Origin: Bacteroidales bacterium
Lineage (GTDB): Bacteria; Bacteroidota; Bacteroidia; Bacteroidales; F082
Assembly (NCBI GenBank): GCA_016290215.1
Contig: JAEETH010000001.1
Location: forward strand, 1-64,000
Length of the DNA stretch: 64,000 nt
Reading direction: 5' to 3'
This document shows, piece by piece, positions 17,357-26,267 of the stretch. Position 1 is the first letter of the stretch. Every line of letters begins with the position of its first letter. A program made the translations under genes and the position numbers. The notes under the pieces are model-generated. The model was given only the letters and a program-made list of their open reading frames with translations. It had not been told where the DNA came from and searched no databases.

Positions 17357-19327
17357 TTATTCCACAACAATCTCGTAAACCTTACCTTCAATATCCGTCT
17401 TATTGTAAGGAATCAACCCCTGCTCCCAGACGATGGGCGGCCACCATTCGCTGTAATGGTATTCCTGAGTGACGATGGCCTTCATCTGGTTGTTTGGAAT
17501 TGAGGTATACTCATTGTTCATGTAGCCCATCACCCGCATCTCGTCGGGGCTGGGACCGAGACGCCAGATGATTTCGGTCGGCTTCCATTCGATTTCGTAG
17601 TAATAATAGGGTTCCTTAAAGGCTTTGTTACTCATCGGGGCACGCTCGGTGAGGGCCTTGTAGAGCTTGTACCAGCGCAAGGTCTCATATTTGTGTTCCT
17701 TATCGTAAGGGATGCTGTCGATGCCCCACGAGAAATACTTTGGCGAAGGCACGGCCAAGTCCCAGTTGGTGCAGCAATACATCACGTCGTCGTTCAAGGT
17801 CTCGTCTTGCTCCACACAGATGCTGTCGGCACGCTTACCATAATAGTCTCTCGGCCAAAAACGCGAGGCCTTTACAATCTCAATATCGATTTCGGAATAA
17901 TGATAGTCGGGTCGGCGCACAGGATTTTCCGAGTCATCGTTCTTGTCCACATAACCGCCTTCGGCCTCGTCGTGGCGGCGGTTGTTCCAAGCGTGGTTAT
18001 CACTGTAAATCAACCAGAAAGCATACGTCAAGCCATTCCAAATGTTCTCGTCGTTGAGCATCACGGGAAACTTGATTTTGCCACGGAACTTGCCGTAGGT
18101 GAAGCCCACGCGGGTACGGATGCCCGTCGATTCCTTGTGTAAATTGCTTAGGTCGTCATTGCCTGGGTTGATGAGGCTGATATAGCTGCCGTCGTCGGCA
18201 AGGCGGACCGTCTGGCAAGGCGTTTGGCTCGTCACAGGCCAGTTCATCTGCAGTTCTGTGCTGTCGAAACGGTTGCGGTTGGCTTCGTACTGTTCACGGG
18301 TATAAGGATTTTCGCCCACCACATCTTGAATGACAGGGATGTTGCGCAAGGTGTATTGCTTGCTGATGGAACTGAAAAACTGCTCGTACAAGGCACTGCG
18401 ATATAACGAGTCGTCGGTGCCGCAGTGGCAATTGGTGGTATCCAAATGATAACCAATATTGTTCACCTTCGACTCGTCAATAAACACGCCCTTGTCGACG
18501 GCAATGACGGCCCGCGTCTTCAGCTTGCGCTTAGAGCGGATGACCTTGATGTTTTTCGAGGGATGCGTCTCAAACCAGCCGTAAGGGTTCACAAACTGGC
18601 CGTTTTCGTCAGTCTGCCCAATATGCTGCACATAATCAGGGATTTCTTTTAAGCCTTCCTCCTTGCAGAGCACCAAGATAAAGCTGTATTCACCCACGCG
18701 CGGATTGCGTTTCCAACGGTGGTTCACGTCACCATTGTTCCTGCTATCACTGATGACCCAGAGGGCATCCAGATAAAGTTGCTCGTCCACGCTGCAGCCA
18801 TTTTTCTCCGCCTTCTCCACTATGCTGTTGTACCATTCAGGCACGTTGTGAATGGAGTTGATGACTTGTTGAATATGCTCGGGACTGAAACTGTTTTCAG
18901 AGAGGTCGGCGCCATAGTATTGCTTTTCGTCGCGCGGATTTCCTACAATACGGAAAGCGTCTTTCGTGCGGTGGTGCTCAATGGGCTTGAATCCGATGCT
19001 CACGTCCTCCCAGCTACCGTAGAAATTCTCGTTGGCAAGTGGCAAGGTATCAGCAAACTTGTAACTTTCGTTCTGGTAATAAATCTTATAGTATTTATAC
19101 TTCCTCAACAGGGTGAAAAAGCGGAACTCAAACATCCCCGAGCCATCTTTGGTTTGCTTGACCGAAGGCAAGGTGATGCCTTCCAAAACGGCATTGTCCA
19201 TGTCCATGTCGAGGGTGACGGTCTTGTTGCGTCCGAAGTTCGACATCGGACGGAAATAGTTTGTTTTCAACAGGATAAAGCCCAGTAAAAGCAAGAGCCA
19301 CCAGTATTTCTTGTTGCTTTTTTCCAT
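17357..19327 (-). CDS. membrane-anchored GH16-like protein
   Basis: A 656-residue protein with one N-terminal membrane segment (YWWLLLLLGFILL, 8-20). The C-terminal part (about 400-640) resembles GH16 concanavalin-type glycosidases: RTRVGFTYGKFRGKIKFP, NGLTYAFWLIYSDNHAWN, the catalytic-type motif EIDIE at 479-483, and YYYEIEWKPTEIIWRLG near 590. GH16 enzymes cleave or transglycosylate beta-glucans and galactans; here only the fold and E-x-D-x-E motif are seen. Residues 162-190 (VPEWYNSIVEKAEKNGCSVD) match the helical module in the SGNH proteins, linking this gene to the neighbouring acylation cluster although it is on the opposite strand. It may trim or remodel the same glycan. Confidence 0.65.
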   Translation of the reverse strand: MEKSNKKYWWLLLLLGFILLKTNYFRPMSNFGRNKTVTLDMDMDNAVLEGITLPSVKQTKDGSGMFEFRFFTLLRKYKYYKIYYQNESYKFADTLPLANENFYGSWEDVSIGFKPIEHHRTKDAFRIVGNPRDEKQYYGADLSENSFSPEHIQQVINSIHNVPEWYNSIVEKAEKNGCSVDEQLYLDALWVISDSRNNGDVNHRWKRNPRVGEYSFILVLCKEEGLKEIPDYVQHIGQTDENGQFVNPYGWFETHPSKNIKVIRSKRKLKTRAVIAVDKGVFIDESKVNNIGYHLDTTNCHCGTDDSLYRSALYEQFFSSISKQYTLRNIPVIQDVVGENPYTREQYEANRNRFDSTELQMNWPVTSQTPCQTVRLADDGSYISLINPGNDDLSNLHKESTGIRTRVGFTYGKFRGKIKFPVMLNDENIWNGLTYAFWLIYSDNHAWNNRRHDEAEGGYVDKNDDSENPVRRPDYHYSEIDIEIVKASRFWPRDYYGKRADSICVEQDETLNDDVMYCCTNWDLAVPSPKYFSWGIDSIPYDKEHKYETLRWYKLYKALTERAPMSNKAFKEPYYYYEIEWKPTEIIWRLGPSPDEMRVMGYMNNEYTSIPNNQMKAIVTQEYHYSEWWPPIVWEQGLIPYNKTDIEGKVYEIVVE

Positions 19328-19331
19328 AGCA

Positions 19332-20453
19332 TCAATAGTTTTCTCTTAACCAAATATCGAAAAACTTGTCATAAACAGTATAAACGCCCTGCTCTTCAGT
19401 AATAAATTCCTTGTCCAACAAGCTATTGCAAGCCGATTGCACGGTGCTCGTCGAATAGATTTTGTGTCGTTTAACGAAATTAACCGAAGTGATTTTTGAA
19501 GCCTTGCCCTCACGATTGATAGCCAGCAGCAGTTCCTTCTGCTTTTCAGGCAGTTGAAACATCTTTTCGGCGTATGTGAAATCATTCGATTCGATAATAC
19601 TTTGGATAGCTTCCTCCATTTCGTCTAAGCCATATTCTTGGTTCTCGGTCTGTAGCCTAAACATGACATTTAGTGTTTTTTGCATATACCAAGTAATACC
19701 ATCAAAACGATTGTATAACTCATCTATCACATTGACATTCAATGTTTTGTTTGCTTCTGCAAACAAAACACAGGCAAACTCGCGGTATTTTTCCTTGTCA
19801 ATTGGTCCCAGATGCATAACTGAAGCACTTTGGTAGAAAGGATGCGACGCGCTGGTAAATAACTCGCCCATCATGTGGTGCTGACTACCGGCAAAGATAA
19901 ACTTGGTGTTGTGGCAATTCTGTATGTAGGTTCTCAACAAGGCTTCCACATTCTTTTCAGGATATTTGGCAATCTGCTGAAACTCGTCAATTGCCACAAT
20001 ATTCGGTTTTTCCGAGTGTTCAAGGTAGTCAAAAATCTCTTCCAAAGTGATATAAGGTTCGCGCAACTCCCCCAACTGCAGATTGAGTTTCGGTACACCA
20101 GCCAAATCCGTTGTCATCACCAACGACAGCGAGCGCACCGCTGCACTAAACCGTTGCAGCCACACCGTTCCTTTCGGCGCCAAGGCATTCACGATGGAAC
20201 GGCTCATCATAAACACCATTTCGCGCAAAGTGCCCGTCGCGTAAAAATCAACAATAAACAGATTATAGTCTTTTTCAAGACCGAAAGTGTCAAAACAATG
20301 GGAAATCAGTCCCGACTTGCCGATTTTTCGGGTTGCGACCAAAGCCACATCATTCCCGTTTTCCAGCTCTTGGAGTAACTTTTGGCTTTCTTTCTCCCTG
20401 TCGCAGAAATACTTAGCCGAAACATAACCTTTTGTTACAAATGGGTTTATCAT
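19332..20453 (-). CDS. AAA-type ATP-binding protein (archaeal ATPase-like family)
   Basis: A 373-residue cytoplasmic ATPase of the ATPase_2 type, common and mostly uncharacterised in Bacteroidota. Start at the ATG for MINPFVTKGYV, because the longer frame would begin inside a promoter box. Walker A is the atypical ARK-like ATRKIGKSGL, Walker B is NIVAIDEFQQI, a sensor-like FAGSQHHMM follows, and the C-terminal 70 residues look like a winged helix (SVNFVKRHKIYSTSTVQSAC). Four bases separate it from the GH16-like gene, which may be co-transcribed. Role unknown. Confidence 0.75.
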   Translation of the reverse strand: MINPFVTKGYVSAKYFCDREKESQKLLQELENGNDVALVATRKIGKSGLISHCFDTFGLEKDYNLFIVDFYATGTLREMVFMMSRSIVNALAPKGTVWLQRFSAAVRSLSLVMTTDLAGVPKLNLQLGELREPYITLEEIFDYLEHSEKPNIVAIDEFQQIAKYPEKNVEALLRTYIQNCHNTKFIFAGSQHHMMGELFTSASHPFYQSASVMHLGPIDKEKYREFACVLFAEANKTLNVNVIDELYNRFDGITWYMQKTLNVMFRLQTENQEYGLDEMEEAIQSIIESNDFTYAEKMFQLPEKQKELLLAINREGKASKITSVNFVKRHKIYSTSTVQSACNSLLDKEFITEEQGVYTVYDKFFDIWLRENY

Positions 20454-20476
20454 TGTTTTATGCAAAAATAATTATG

Positions 20477-20484
20477 CAAAGGTA
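20477..20484 (-). promoter_or_regulatory. -7 box TACCTTTG of the ATPase gene
   Basis: Reverse-strand TAnnTTTG about 23 bases before the ATG at 20453. A second box TATTTTTG lies at 20463-20470. Confidence 0.55.
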
Positions 20485-20515
20485 ATAATTTTTTCTACAT
20501 AAAAACAAAAATTGT

Positions 20516-22339
20516 CTAATATCTCACGATTCTCTGGGTCAGTTCGCCGATTCTGAGGACATAGACTCCTGCCTTCAGATGTGGATTGAAGGTGATGGTA
20601 GGATTGGCATTGTCAAACTGGCAGGGCATAGCGAAAACCTTCCTGCCCAACAGGTCGTAGATGCTGATTTCATCGGCCACAAGTCGTTCGGAATCGATGC
20701 AAGCATGAATCTCATCCGAGAAAGGATTGGGGTAACACATGAAATCGAGGATTTGCTCTTCAAACACGGAAAGAAAAACACCCAATTCCTCTATGATTGC
20801 CGTAGGTCTTTCGCTTAAAAAATTGTCTATCACTGCCATGCAATACCATTCCCATGTAGAATAGCTACTGGGCGAATGGAACCGCTCTATCTGGTTAGGC
20901 ACTTCATACATAAGTGTCTGCTTGATGTATTCAAAATAAGGTTTGGTATTCTGATACGAAAATACCGTAGAAGCCAATTGGTTGAATCGGTTTGCAAATT
21001 GTTCCTTAAAGTGATTGTTTTCCAACAACCTCCTGAAGAACAGCGTCGCCCTTTTGCTGGAAGGATAACCTTCATCGCCATCGTAAGTCGCATTGGCAAA
21101 GACATCGAATGACTGCGCTTCAAGACAGGCATCGCCATCATAAAAAATCCATCTCCATTTACCGTCACCAAGCTGCCACATCCTCACATTGTAGGCGGGC
21201 CAGTCAAGGTTGGCGGAGAATAGCTCCATAACATAATAGTCTATGAAATTTGCAATGTCGATATGCGCTTCAGCATAGGCGTATTGTTCCTCATCGGATA
21301 GGTCGGCAGTTTCCATCCAAGTGCGCAAAGCATAGAAATTATCGGAGTTGCCACATTCCAATTCATTCCAAATATTGATAAGATTTACCGCTTCGATGTC
21401 GACACCCAGATGGTCTTCCAAAAAGCGCTCATCAGTCTTTTCGGCCACATAATAGATGCCCCAATACTCGCCATTAAGGAACAACGCTGTCGGCCTTGAG
21501 GCCTGCGACTCCACATTAAGATGTTGGGCTATGCGGCTACAAATGTAGTCCTTGCACCCCGAACCGTTCCAAGCGGCACCATAAGGCTTCAAACAGAGAT
21601 GTTTGAAATTATTAAGTGGCAAAGTTTCAAAAAACTTATGCTTAAGACGCTTTTTCCCATATTCCTCACGAGCATAAATTTTCAGTCCCTTCTGCCCACG
21701 CCATCTCGACTGCTTACCGTGCGTCCTTAATCCCACCTGTTGGTTGACCCCAGTATTATCCCTTTCGTAGAATTCGAAATTGCTCCATCGTTCCCATTCG
21801 TCCCCCCTCATGAAATAATTACCAGTAAAATAAGGATCCAACGAGTCGTAATTCACACCAGGAACAAAAATACCCGTTTCATAATCAAACAAATCCAACG
21901 AATCGGCACAAAGTGAGACGGCAGGCAGGCCATGCGTGTCGCAACCCAAAGAGCGAATGAAGTAGCTGTTGGTTTTCACCGCACTTATACAACTGTCGTT
22001 TTCATCGAACACCGCAGCGCGAATCACGATGCAATGCTGCACCGAATCGGGAAGATAGAACTCGGTTTCGGGACAATTGATGATGGTGTAAATGTTTGAT
22101 TGTGAATATTTAGTGGAATCCAACAGCAAAGGCTCTTCATACAGCGGCGACTGCGCCGTTGGCCGATTGCCATTGGTGGTATAGCGGATATGGTTCTGCG
22201 GATAATAATTGTACAATTCCAATTGGAACACATCCTCATAAAAGCCGCCTGGGACAGAAAAGATGACCGTGTCGTTTTGTGCCTTCGCAAAAAACGCGGC
22301 AAACAAAACAAATCCTATGAGCCAAAGGCATTTTTTCAT
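20516..22339 (-). CDS. CotH-kinase family protein with T9SS sorting domain
   Basis: A 607-residue secreted protein; start at the ATG for MKKCLWLIGFVLFAAFFAKA, downstream of a -7 box. After the signal peptide comes a chitobiase-type C-terminal-like beta module (RYTTNGNRPTAQSPLYEEP), then the CotH domain, which adopts a protein-kinase-like fold: FMRGDEWERW, RTHGKQSRWRGQKGLKIYAR, NGEYWGIYYVAEKTDERFL and FYDGDACLEAQ. The C-terminal 80 residues are a T9SS type A sorting domain (CYPNPFSDEI...LKAGVYVLRI...RIVRY). The protein is therefore exported across the outer membrane. CotH proteins of spore formers phosphorylate coat proteins; the substrate here is unknown. Confidence 0.85.
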   Translation of the reverse strand: MKKCLWLIGFVLFAAFFAKAQNDTVIFSVPGGFYEDVFQLELYNYYPQNHIRYTTNGNRPTAQSPLYEEPLLLDSTKYSQSNIYTIINCPETEFYLPDSVQHCIVIRAAVFDENDSCISAVKTNSYFIRSLGCDTHGLPAVSLCADSLDLFDYETGIFVPGVNYDSLDPYFTGNYFMRGDEWERWSNFEFYERDNTGVNQQVGLRTHGKQSRWRGQKGLKIYAREEYGKKRLKHKFFETLPLNNFKHLCLKPYGAAWNGSGCKDYICSRIAQHLNVESQASRPTALFLNGEYWGIYYVAEKTDERFLEDHLGVDIEAVNLINIWNELECGNSDNFYALRTWMETADLSDEEQYAYAEAHIDIANFIDYYVMELFSANLDWPAYNVRMWQLGDGKWRWIFYDGDACLEAQSFDVFANATYDGDEGYPSSKRATLFFRRLLENNHFKEQFANRFNQLASTVFSYQNTKPYFEYIKQTLMYEVPNQIERFHSPSSYSTWEWYCMAVIDNFLSERPTAIIEELGVFLSVFEEQILDFMCYPNPFSDEIHACIDSERLVADEISIYDLLGRKVFAMPCQFDNANPTITFNPHLKAGVYVLRIGELTQRIVRY

Positions 22340-22358
22340 TTTGAATTGATTTTTCGTG

Positions 22359-22366
22359 CAAAAATA
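22359..22366 (-). promoter_or_regulatory. -7 box TATTTTTG of the CotH gene
   Basis: Reverse TAnnTTTG 19 bases before the ATG at 22339; it decides the start. Confidence 0.6.
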
Positions 22367-22486
22367 CGCAATAAAACGCCACACCATACGAAGAAAAGGC
22401 TTTGTCTATGTATCCAAAACAACAAGTTGTTAAAAATCAAACTATTGCAAACCAGCATTTCCTACCATTGTCTATCATCTTCACCC

Positions 22487-22526
22487 CAAAAAAGAAAGGC
22501 ATAGGCCACAAAAGCCCCTGCCTTTC
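22487..22526 (-). terminator. rho-independent terminator of the S46 peptidase gene
   Basis: Read on the reverse strand: AAAGGCAGGGGC, short loop, GGCCTATGCCTTT, then a T-run. It begins about 20 bases after the stop. Confidence 0.6.
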
Positions 22527-22545
22527 CACAAATAATAGACCTATG

Positions 22546-24759
22546 TTAGATTTTCTCTTCTTCCACGCGCAGCGGCTTGGGTTCGCCACGGCGAATATCG
22601 AGTTCGTCGATGAGGTTGGTGGCACCGGCGTACTTGTCGATGATAAAGAGCACATAACGCACGTCGACATTGATGGTGCGCTGCAGTTTGGGCTCAAAGT
22701 TGACGTCGCCGCTCATGGCTTCCCAGTTGCCGTCGAAGGCCAAACCGATGAGTTCTCCCTTGCCGTTCATGATGGGGCTACCGGAGTTACCACCAGTGAT
22801 GTCGTTGGTCGAAAGGAAGCAAACGATGAGTTCGCCATTGTCGTCGGCGTAGGCACCGAAATCCCTCTTCTCGATGAGGTCGATGAGGCGCTTGGGGGCG
22901 TCAAACTCGAAGTCACCAGGGATGTACTTTTCGAGGATACCATTGGCGGTGCACACATAGTCGTAATGCACGGCGTCGGCGGGCATGTAGTCCTGCACCG
23001 AGCCATAGCTCATACGCATGGTCGAGTTGGCATCGGGATAGAGGCTCTTGCCGGGTTGGGTGGCAGCGTAATATTCGCGCAGACCTTTCACGAAGACATG
23101 GTCGTTTTCGCTCACGGCGGCCATGGCACTGCGGTATTCAGCCATGTGATCAATGAGAACTTCCATCATCGAAGTGTTCATGATATAGGCATAGTCCTTT
23201 CCAATCTTCTTGGGGTTGGGCTTGGCAATGAAAGCCTTGATGTTTTCGGCATTGCCGAAGATGGAATTAGCATACACGTCGTCAGCAAAAGCGTCAATGT
23301 CGCCCTTGAACTTCTTGTCGATGATGTTGTAGATTTCGGGCAGTTCTTCACCCTTGAAAGCGGCCTTGTAGGTCTTCAGCATCTCTGCGAAGGTCTTCTT
23401 TTCAACCTGTTGGTCCGTCTCGGCGAAGAGGTCGTCGACATTCATAGCTTGGAGCATCATCAGCGACATCTCCTGTGAATCCTTATCCTTTTCAAGATAA
23501 GCCTGATAGTAAGAGGCAAACTGGGCGGCGATGCCAGCAGGACCAGCCTGAGCCACGAAGTTAGGATAATAGATGTACTTGGCCACTTCGCCCATGTTCT
23601 TATAAGCTTCTTTCAGGTTCGGCAGGGCGTTCTTGTATTCTGTCTTGTTGTTCTTGTTCACCCAATTAGTGAAGTCCTTCTCCAAGGCCACCTTGGTTTC
23701 GCTCACCTTGTTCTTGCGGAGCATCTTGCACTGGCCGATAAAGTTCTTCCAAGTGTTGGCCAAGCCAGCGTGGTTGTCGGCATACATCAGGTTGATGTGC
23801 TCGTCCACTTTCATGTATTCTTCCATTACTTCGAGTTGCTTGCCGAAGATGTCGATGATGGCGGGATAGAAGGTATCCACGTTGTAGTCGATGCCGTAGC
23901 TCGACATATAACGCTCGGTGCTGCCGGGGAAACCCCAAATCATGGTGAAGTCGTCCTTCTGCACGCCATCAAGGCTGATGGGCAGGTGGTGCTTGGGGGT
24001 CAACGGCACATTGTCCTTGCTGTAAGCGGCAGGGTTACCATCCTTATCAGCATAGACGCGGAAGATGCTGAAGTCGCCAGTATGACGGGGCCACATCCAG
24101 TTGTCGGTGTCACCACCGAACTTACCAATCGAAGCATTGGCCACGCCCACGAGACGCACATCGGGGAACACTTGATAGACAAACATGTAGTATTCGTTGC
24201 CTTCATAGAAGCTCTTCACCATGGGATAATACTTGCCATTCTCGGAGGCAGCGGCTTCCAACTCCTTCATCTTGGCACGCTTGGCGCTCACCTGTTCTTC
24301 ATAGTCCATGTCGTCGGTGACCACACCAAGGACGTCCTTGGTCACATCTTCCATGCGAACGAGGAAGCTGGCGGTCATGTCGGGAGCGGGCAATTCTTCG
24401 CCATAGTTCTTGGCCCAGAAGCCGTCGCGGAGGTAGTCGTGCTCATCAGAGCTGAGCTTTTGGATGGCACCATAGCCGCAGTGGTGGTTGGTGAACAGCA
24501 AGCCGTGTTCGCTCACGATTTCACCAGTGCAGAAAAACATGCTCGGCATGGCATCGCTGCCCAAGCCCACGATAGCGTCCTTCAGACTGCTGTGGTTGAT
24601 GCTGTAAAGCTCTTCAGGGGTCAGTTGCAGCCCCATCTTCTGCATGTCAACATAGTTCAGGCGCTCGACAAACATCGGGAGCCACATGCCTTCATCGGCA
24701 TACACGCGACCCACCGAAACCATGATGGCCATCGCGATGATTCCTAATACTTTCTTCAT
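22546..24759 (-). CDS. S46 family dipeptidyl-peptidase, DPP7-like
   Basis: A 737-residue secreted serine exopeptidase. Start at the ATG for MKKVLGIIAMAIM, giving a signal peptide cleaved near VYA-DEG. The family triad is visible: TNHHCGYG (His92/93), GGDTDNW and TGGNSGSP. S46 enzymes remove dipeptides from peptide N-termini in the periplasm and feed asaccharolytic metabolism. The residue 18 after the catalytic Ser is Gly (LAFDGNWE). In Porphyromonas enzymes, Gly there marks DPP7 (hydrophobic P1) and Arg marks DPP11 (acidic P1), so DPP7-type specificity is inferred. The gene has its own promoter about 65 bp upstream and a terminator. Confidence 0.93.
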   Translation of the reverse strand: MKKVLGIIAMAIMVSVGRVYADEGMWLPMFVERLNYVDMQKMGLQLTPEELYSINHSSLKDAIVGLGSDAMPSMFFCTGEIVSEHGLLFTNHHCGYGAIQKLSSDEHDYLRDGFWAKNYGEELPAPDMTASFLVRMEDVTKDVLGVVTDDMDYEEQVSAKRAKMKELEAAASENGKYYPMVKSFYEGNEYYMFVYQVFPDVRLVGVANASIGKFGGDTDNWMWPRHTGDFSIFRVYADKDGNPAAYSKDNVPLTPKHHLPISLDGVQKDDFTMIWGFPGSTERYMSSYGIDYNVDTFYPAIIDIFGKQLEVMEEYMKVDEHINLMYADNHAGLANTWKNFIGQCKMLRKNKVSETKVALEKDFTNWVNKNNKTEYKNALPNLKEAYKNMGEVAKYIYYPNFVAQAGPAGIAAQFASYYQAYLEKDKDSQEMSLMMLQAMNVDDLFAETDQQVEKKTFAEMLKTYKAAFKGEELPEIYNIIDKKFKGDIDAFADDVYANSIFGNAENIKAFIAKPNPKKIGKDYAYIMNTSMMEVLIDHMAEYRSAMAAVSENDHVFVKGLREYYAATQPGKSLYPDANSTMRMSYGSVQDYMPADAVHYDYVCTANGILEKYIPGDFEFDAPKRLIDLIEKRDFGAYADDNGELIVCFLSTNDITGGNSGSPIMNGKGELIGLAFDGNWEAMSGDVNFEPKLQRTINVDVRYVLFIIDKYAGATNLIDELDIRRGEPKPLRVEEEKI

Positions 24760-24823
24760 TGATCGATTTATTAAATTATTGTAATTCAAAATATTATCAA
24801 AGAATAAACTTGCTTTGAATTTG

Positions 24824-24831
24824 CAAAGATA
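24824..24831 (-). promoter_or_regulatory. -7 box TATCTTTG of the S46 peptidase gene
   Basis: Reverse perfect TAnnTTTG; leader of about 60 nt to the ATG at 24759. Confidence 0.6.
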
Positions 24832-24876
24832 GGGAAAAAATGGTTACATAGGGGAATGTACTTTGATTTTTCTAAA

Positions 24877-25020
24877 GGTTCTCCCGACCTTCGATGTCAT
24901 TCCAACGGAGGTAGTGGGCGGGCGGGAATCTATTGGAGGTCGGGAGAACCAATGAGCTGCTCTCGGAAAGCATAGATTCCCGCCAACGCACCGACCAACG
25001 TAGGAATGACATGCTTTCCG
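24877..25020. repeat. two hairpins with an inverted GTCATTCC...GGGAATCTA core
   Basis: Hairpin 1: arms GGTTCTCCCGACCT (24877-24890) and AGGTCGGGAGAACC (24937-24950). Hairpin 2: arms CGGAAAGCAT (24964-24973) and ATGCTTTCCG (25011-25020). The interiors hold the same core, GTCATTCC and GGCGGGAATCTA, in opposite orientation. A third copy of the core with different arms is at 29706-29756. Together with the two promoters this fills the roughly 310-bp gap between genes. Confidence 0.85.
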
Positions 25021-25045
25021 AAAGCCTACTAAACAAAAAAAACTT

Positions 25046-25053
25046 TATCTTTG
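25046..25053 (+). promoter_or_regulatory. -7 box TATCTTTG of the THUMP methyltransferase gene
   Basis: Forward TAnnTTTG 17 bases before the ATG at 25071. It shows that longer upstream-extended frames into the repeat are not translated. Confidence 0.6.
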
Positions 25054-25070
25054 CGCCAAATTTGACCCTC

Positions 25071-26249
25071 ATGGAAGACCAATATCAATTAATAACCAAA
25101 ACCGCTGCCGGACTCGAAGAGGTGCTGGCCAGAGAAATCAAGGCTTTGGGAGCCAAAAACGTGCGCTGCATGCACCGTGCCGTGCTTTGCGAAGGCAATA
25201 AGGAACTGATGTACCGCATTAATTACGAGGTGCGAACCGCCCTCAAGGTGTTGAAACCGTTCAAAAACTTCTTTGCCAAAACCCCTGAGGAACTCTACAA
25301 GAAAGTGCAGGAAATCAATTGGTTTGAGCTCATCCGCACCGACCAAACCTTCTGCATCGACGCGGTGACGAGTGGCCGTTTCTTCACCCATTCGCAGTAT
25401 GCCAGCCTCAAGATGAAAGACGCCATCGTCGACCAGTTCCGCGACGTCTATGGCATCCGTCCCAGCATCAACACCTTAAACCCCGACCTGCGCATCAACT
25501 TGCACATCCGCGAGGACAAGGTGACACTCCTCTTCGACAGTTCTGGCGAGAGTCTACACCATCGTGGCTACCGCAAGCAGGTCGACAAGGCCCCCATGAA
25601 CGAGGTGTTGGCTGCAGGCCTCATCCAACTCTCGGGCTGGAAAGCCGATTGCAACTTCCTTGATTGCATGTGCGGCTCGGGCACCCTGCCCATCGAGGCG
25701 GCGATGTACGCGATGAAGATTCCACCGGGCTATTACCGCAAAGACTGGGGCTTCATGAAATGGGACGACTACGATGCTGAACTGTGGCAACGCATCCGTG
25801 AGGAAGCCGATGAAAAGATTTGTGATTTCGACTACGAAATCTGGGCTTCCGACCGCTCGCCGAAGGCCGTAGCCATCGCCGAGGGCAACATTAATTATGC
25901 CCACTTGCAGCACGACATCCACCTGATGAAAAAGGACATGCACGACCTCACCCCACCCGAAGGCGGAGGCATCGTCATCATCAACCCACCTTACGGCGAC
26001 CGTCTGGAGGAAGACGACATCGACGAACTCTATGAGGAAATCGGCCACACGCTGAAGCACAACTTCCAAGGCTTCCAATGCTGGCTCATCACCGACGACG
26101 CAGTGGCGTTGCGCCATGTTGGGCTGAAGCCCACGGCCAAAATCCCGATTTGGAACGGACCATTGGAATGCCGTTTCGTGAGATTCGACATTTTTGAAGG
26201 GTCATTGAAAGAAAAGAAGGCGAAGGAGGCGGAGGAAAATAGAGAATAA
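25071..26249 (+). CDS. THUMP-domain class I SAM-dependent RNA methyltransferase (RlmL-N-like)
   Basis: A 392-residue cytoplasmic enzyme from the ATG after the -7 box (MEDQYQLITKTAAGLEEVL). The N-terminal ferredoxin-like/THUMP region (about 1-160) is followed by a Rossmann methyltransferase: FLDCMCGSGTLPIEAAMYA binds SAM, WASDRSPKAVAIAEGN follows, and NPPYGDRL is the catalytic N-P-P-Y motif of N2-guanine methylation. The architecture matches the N-terminal half of RlmL, which makes m2G2445 in 23S rRNA; the RlmK half is absent. Ends 18 bp from the convergent PIN toxin gene. Confidence 0.88.
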   Translation: MEDQYQLITKTAAGLEEVLAREIKALGAKNVRCMHRAVLCEGNKELMYRINYEVRTALKVLKPFKNFFAKTPEELYKKVQEINWFELIRTDQTFCIDAVTSGRFFTHSQYASLKMKDAIVDQFRDVYGIRPSINTLNPDLRINLHIREDKVTLLFDSSGESLHHRGYRKQVDKAPMNEVLAAGLIQLSGWKADCNFLDCMCGSGTLPIEAAMYAMKIPPGYYRKDWGFMKWDDYDAELWQRIREEADEKICDFDYEIWASDRSPKAVAIAEGNINYAHLQHDIHLMKKDMHDLTPPEGGGIVIINPPYGDRLEEDDIDELYEEIGHTLKHNFQGFQCWLITDDAVALRHVGLKPTAKIPIWNGPLECRFVRFDIFEGSLKEKKAKEAEENRE

Positions 26250-26267
26250 TAATGTTAGAACGATATA

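Noticed and set aside
22402..24747. Forward frames of 358 and 325 codons
   Set aside because: They are shadows of the S46 peptidase gene, whose catalytic motifs are intact on the other strand.
24933..25070. N-terminal extension of the THUMP methyltransferase
   Set aside because: It would be translated from the repeat hairpin and across the -7 box; the family core begins at the ATG at 25071.
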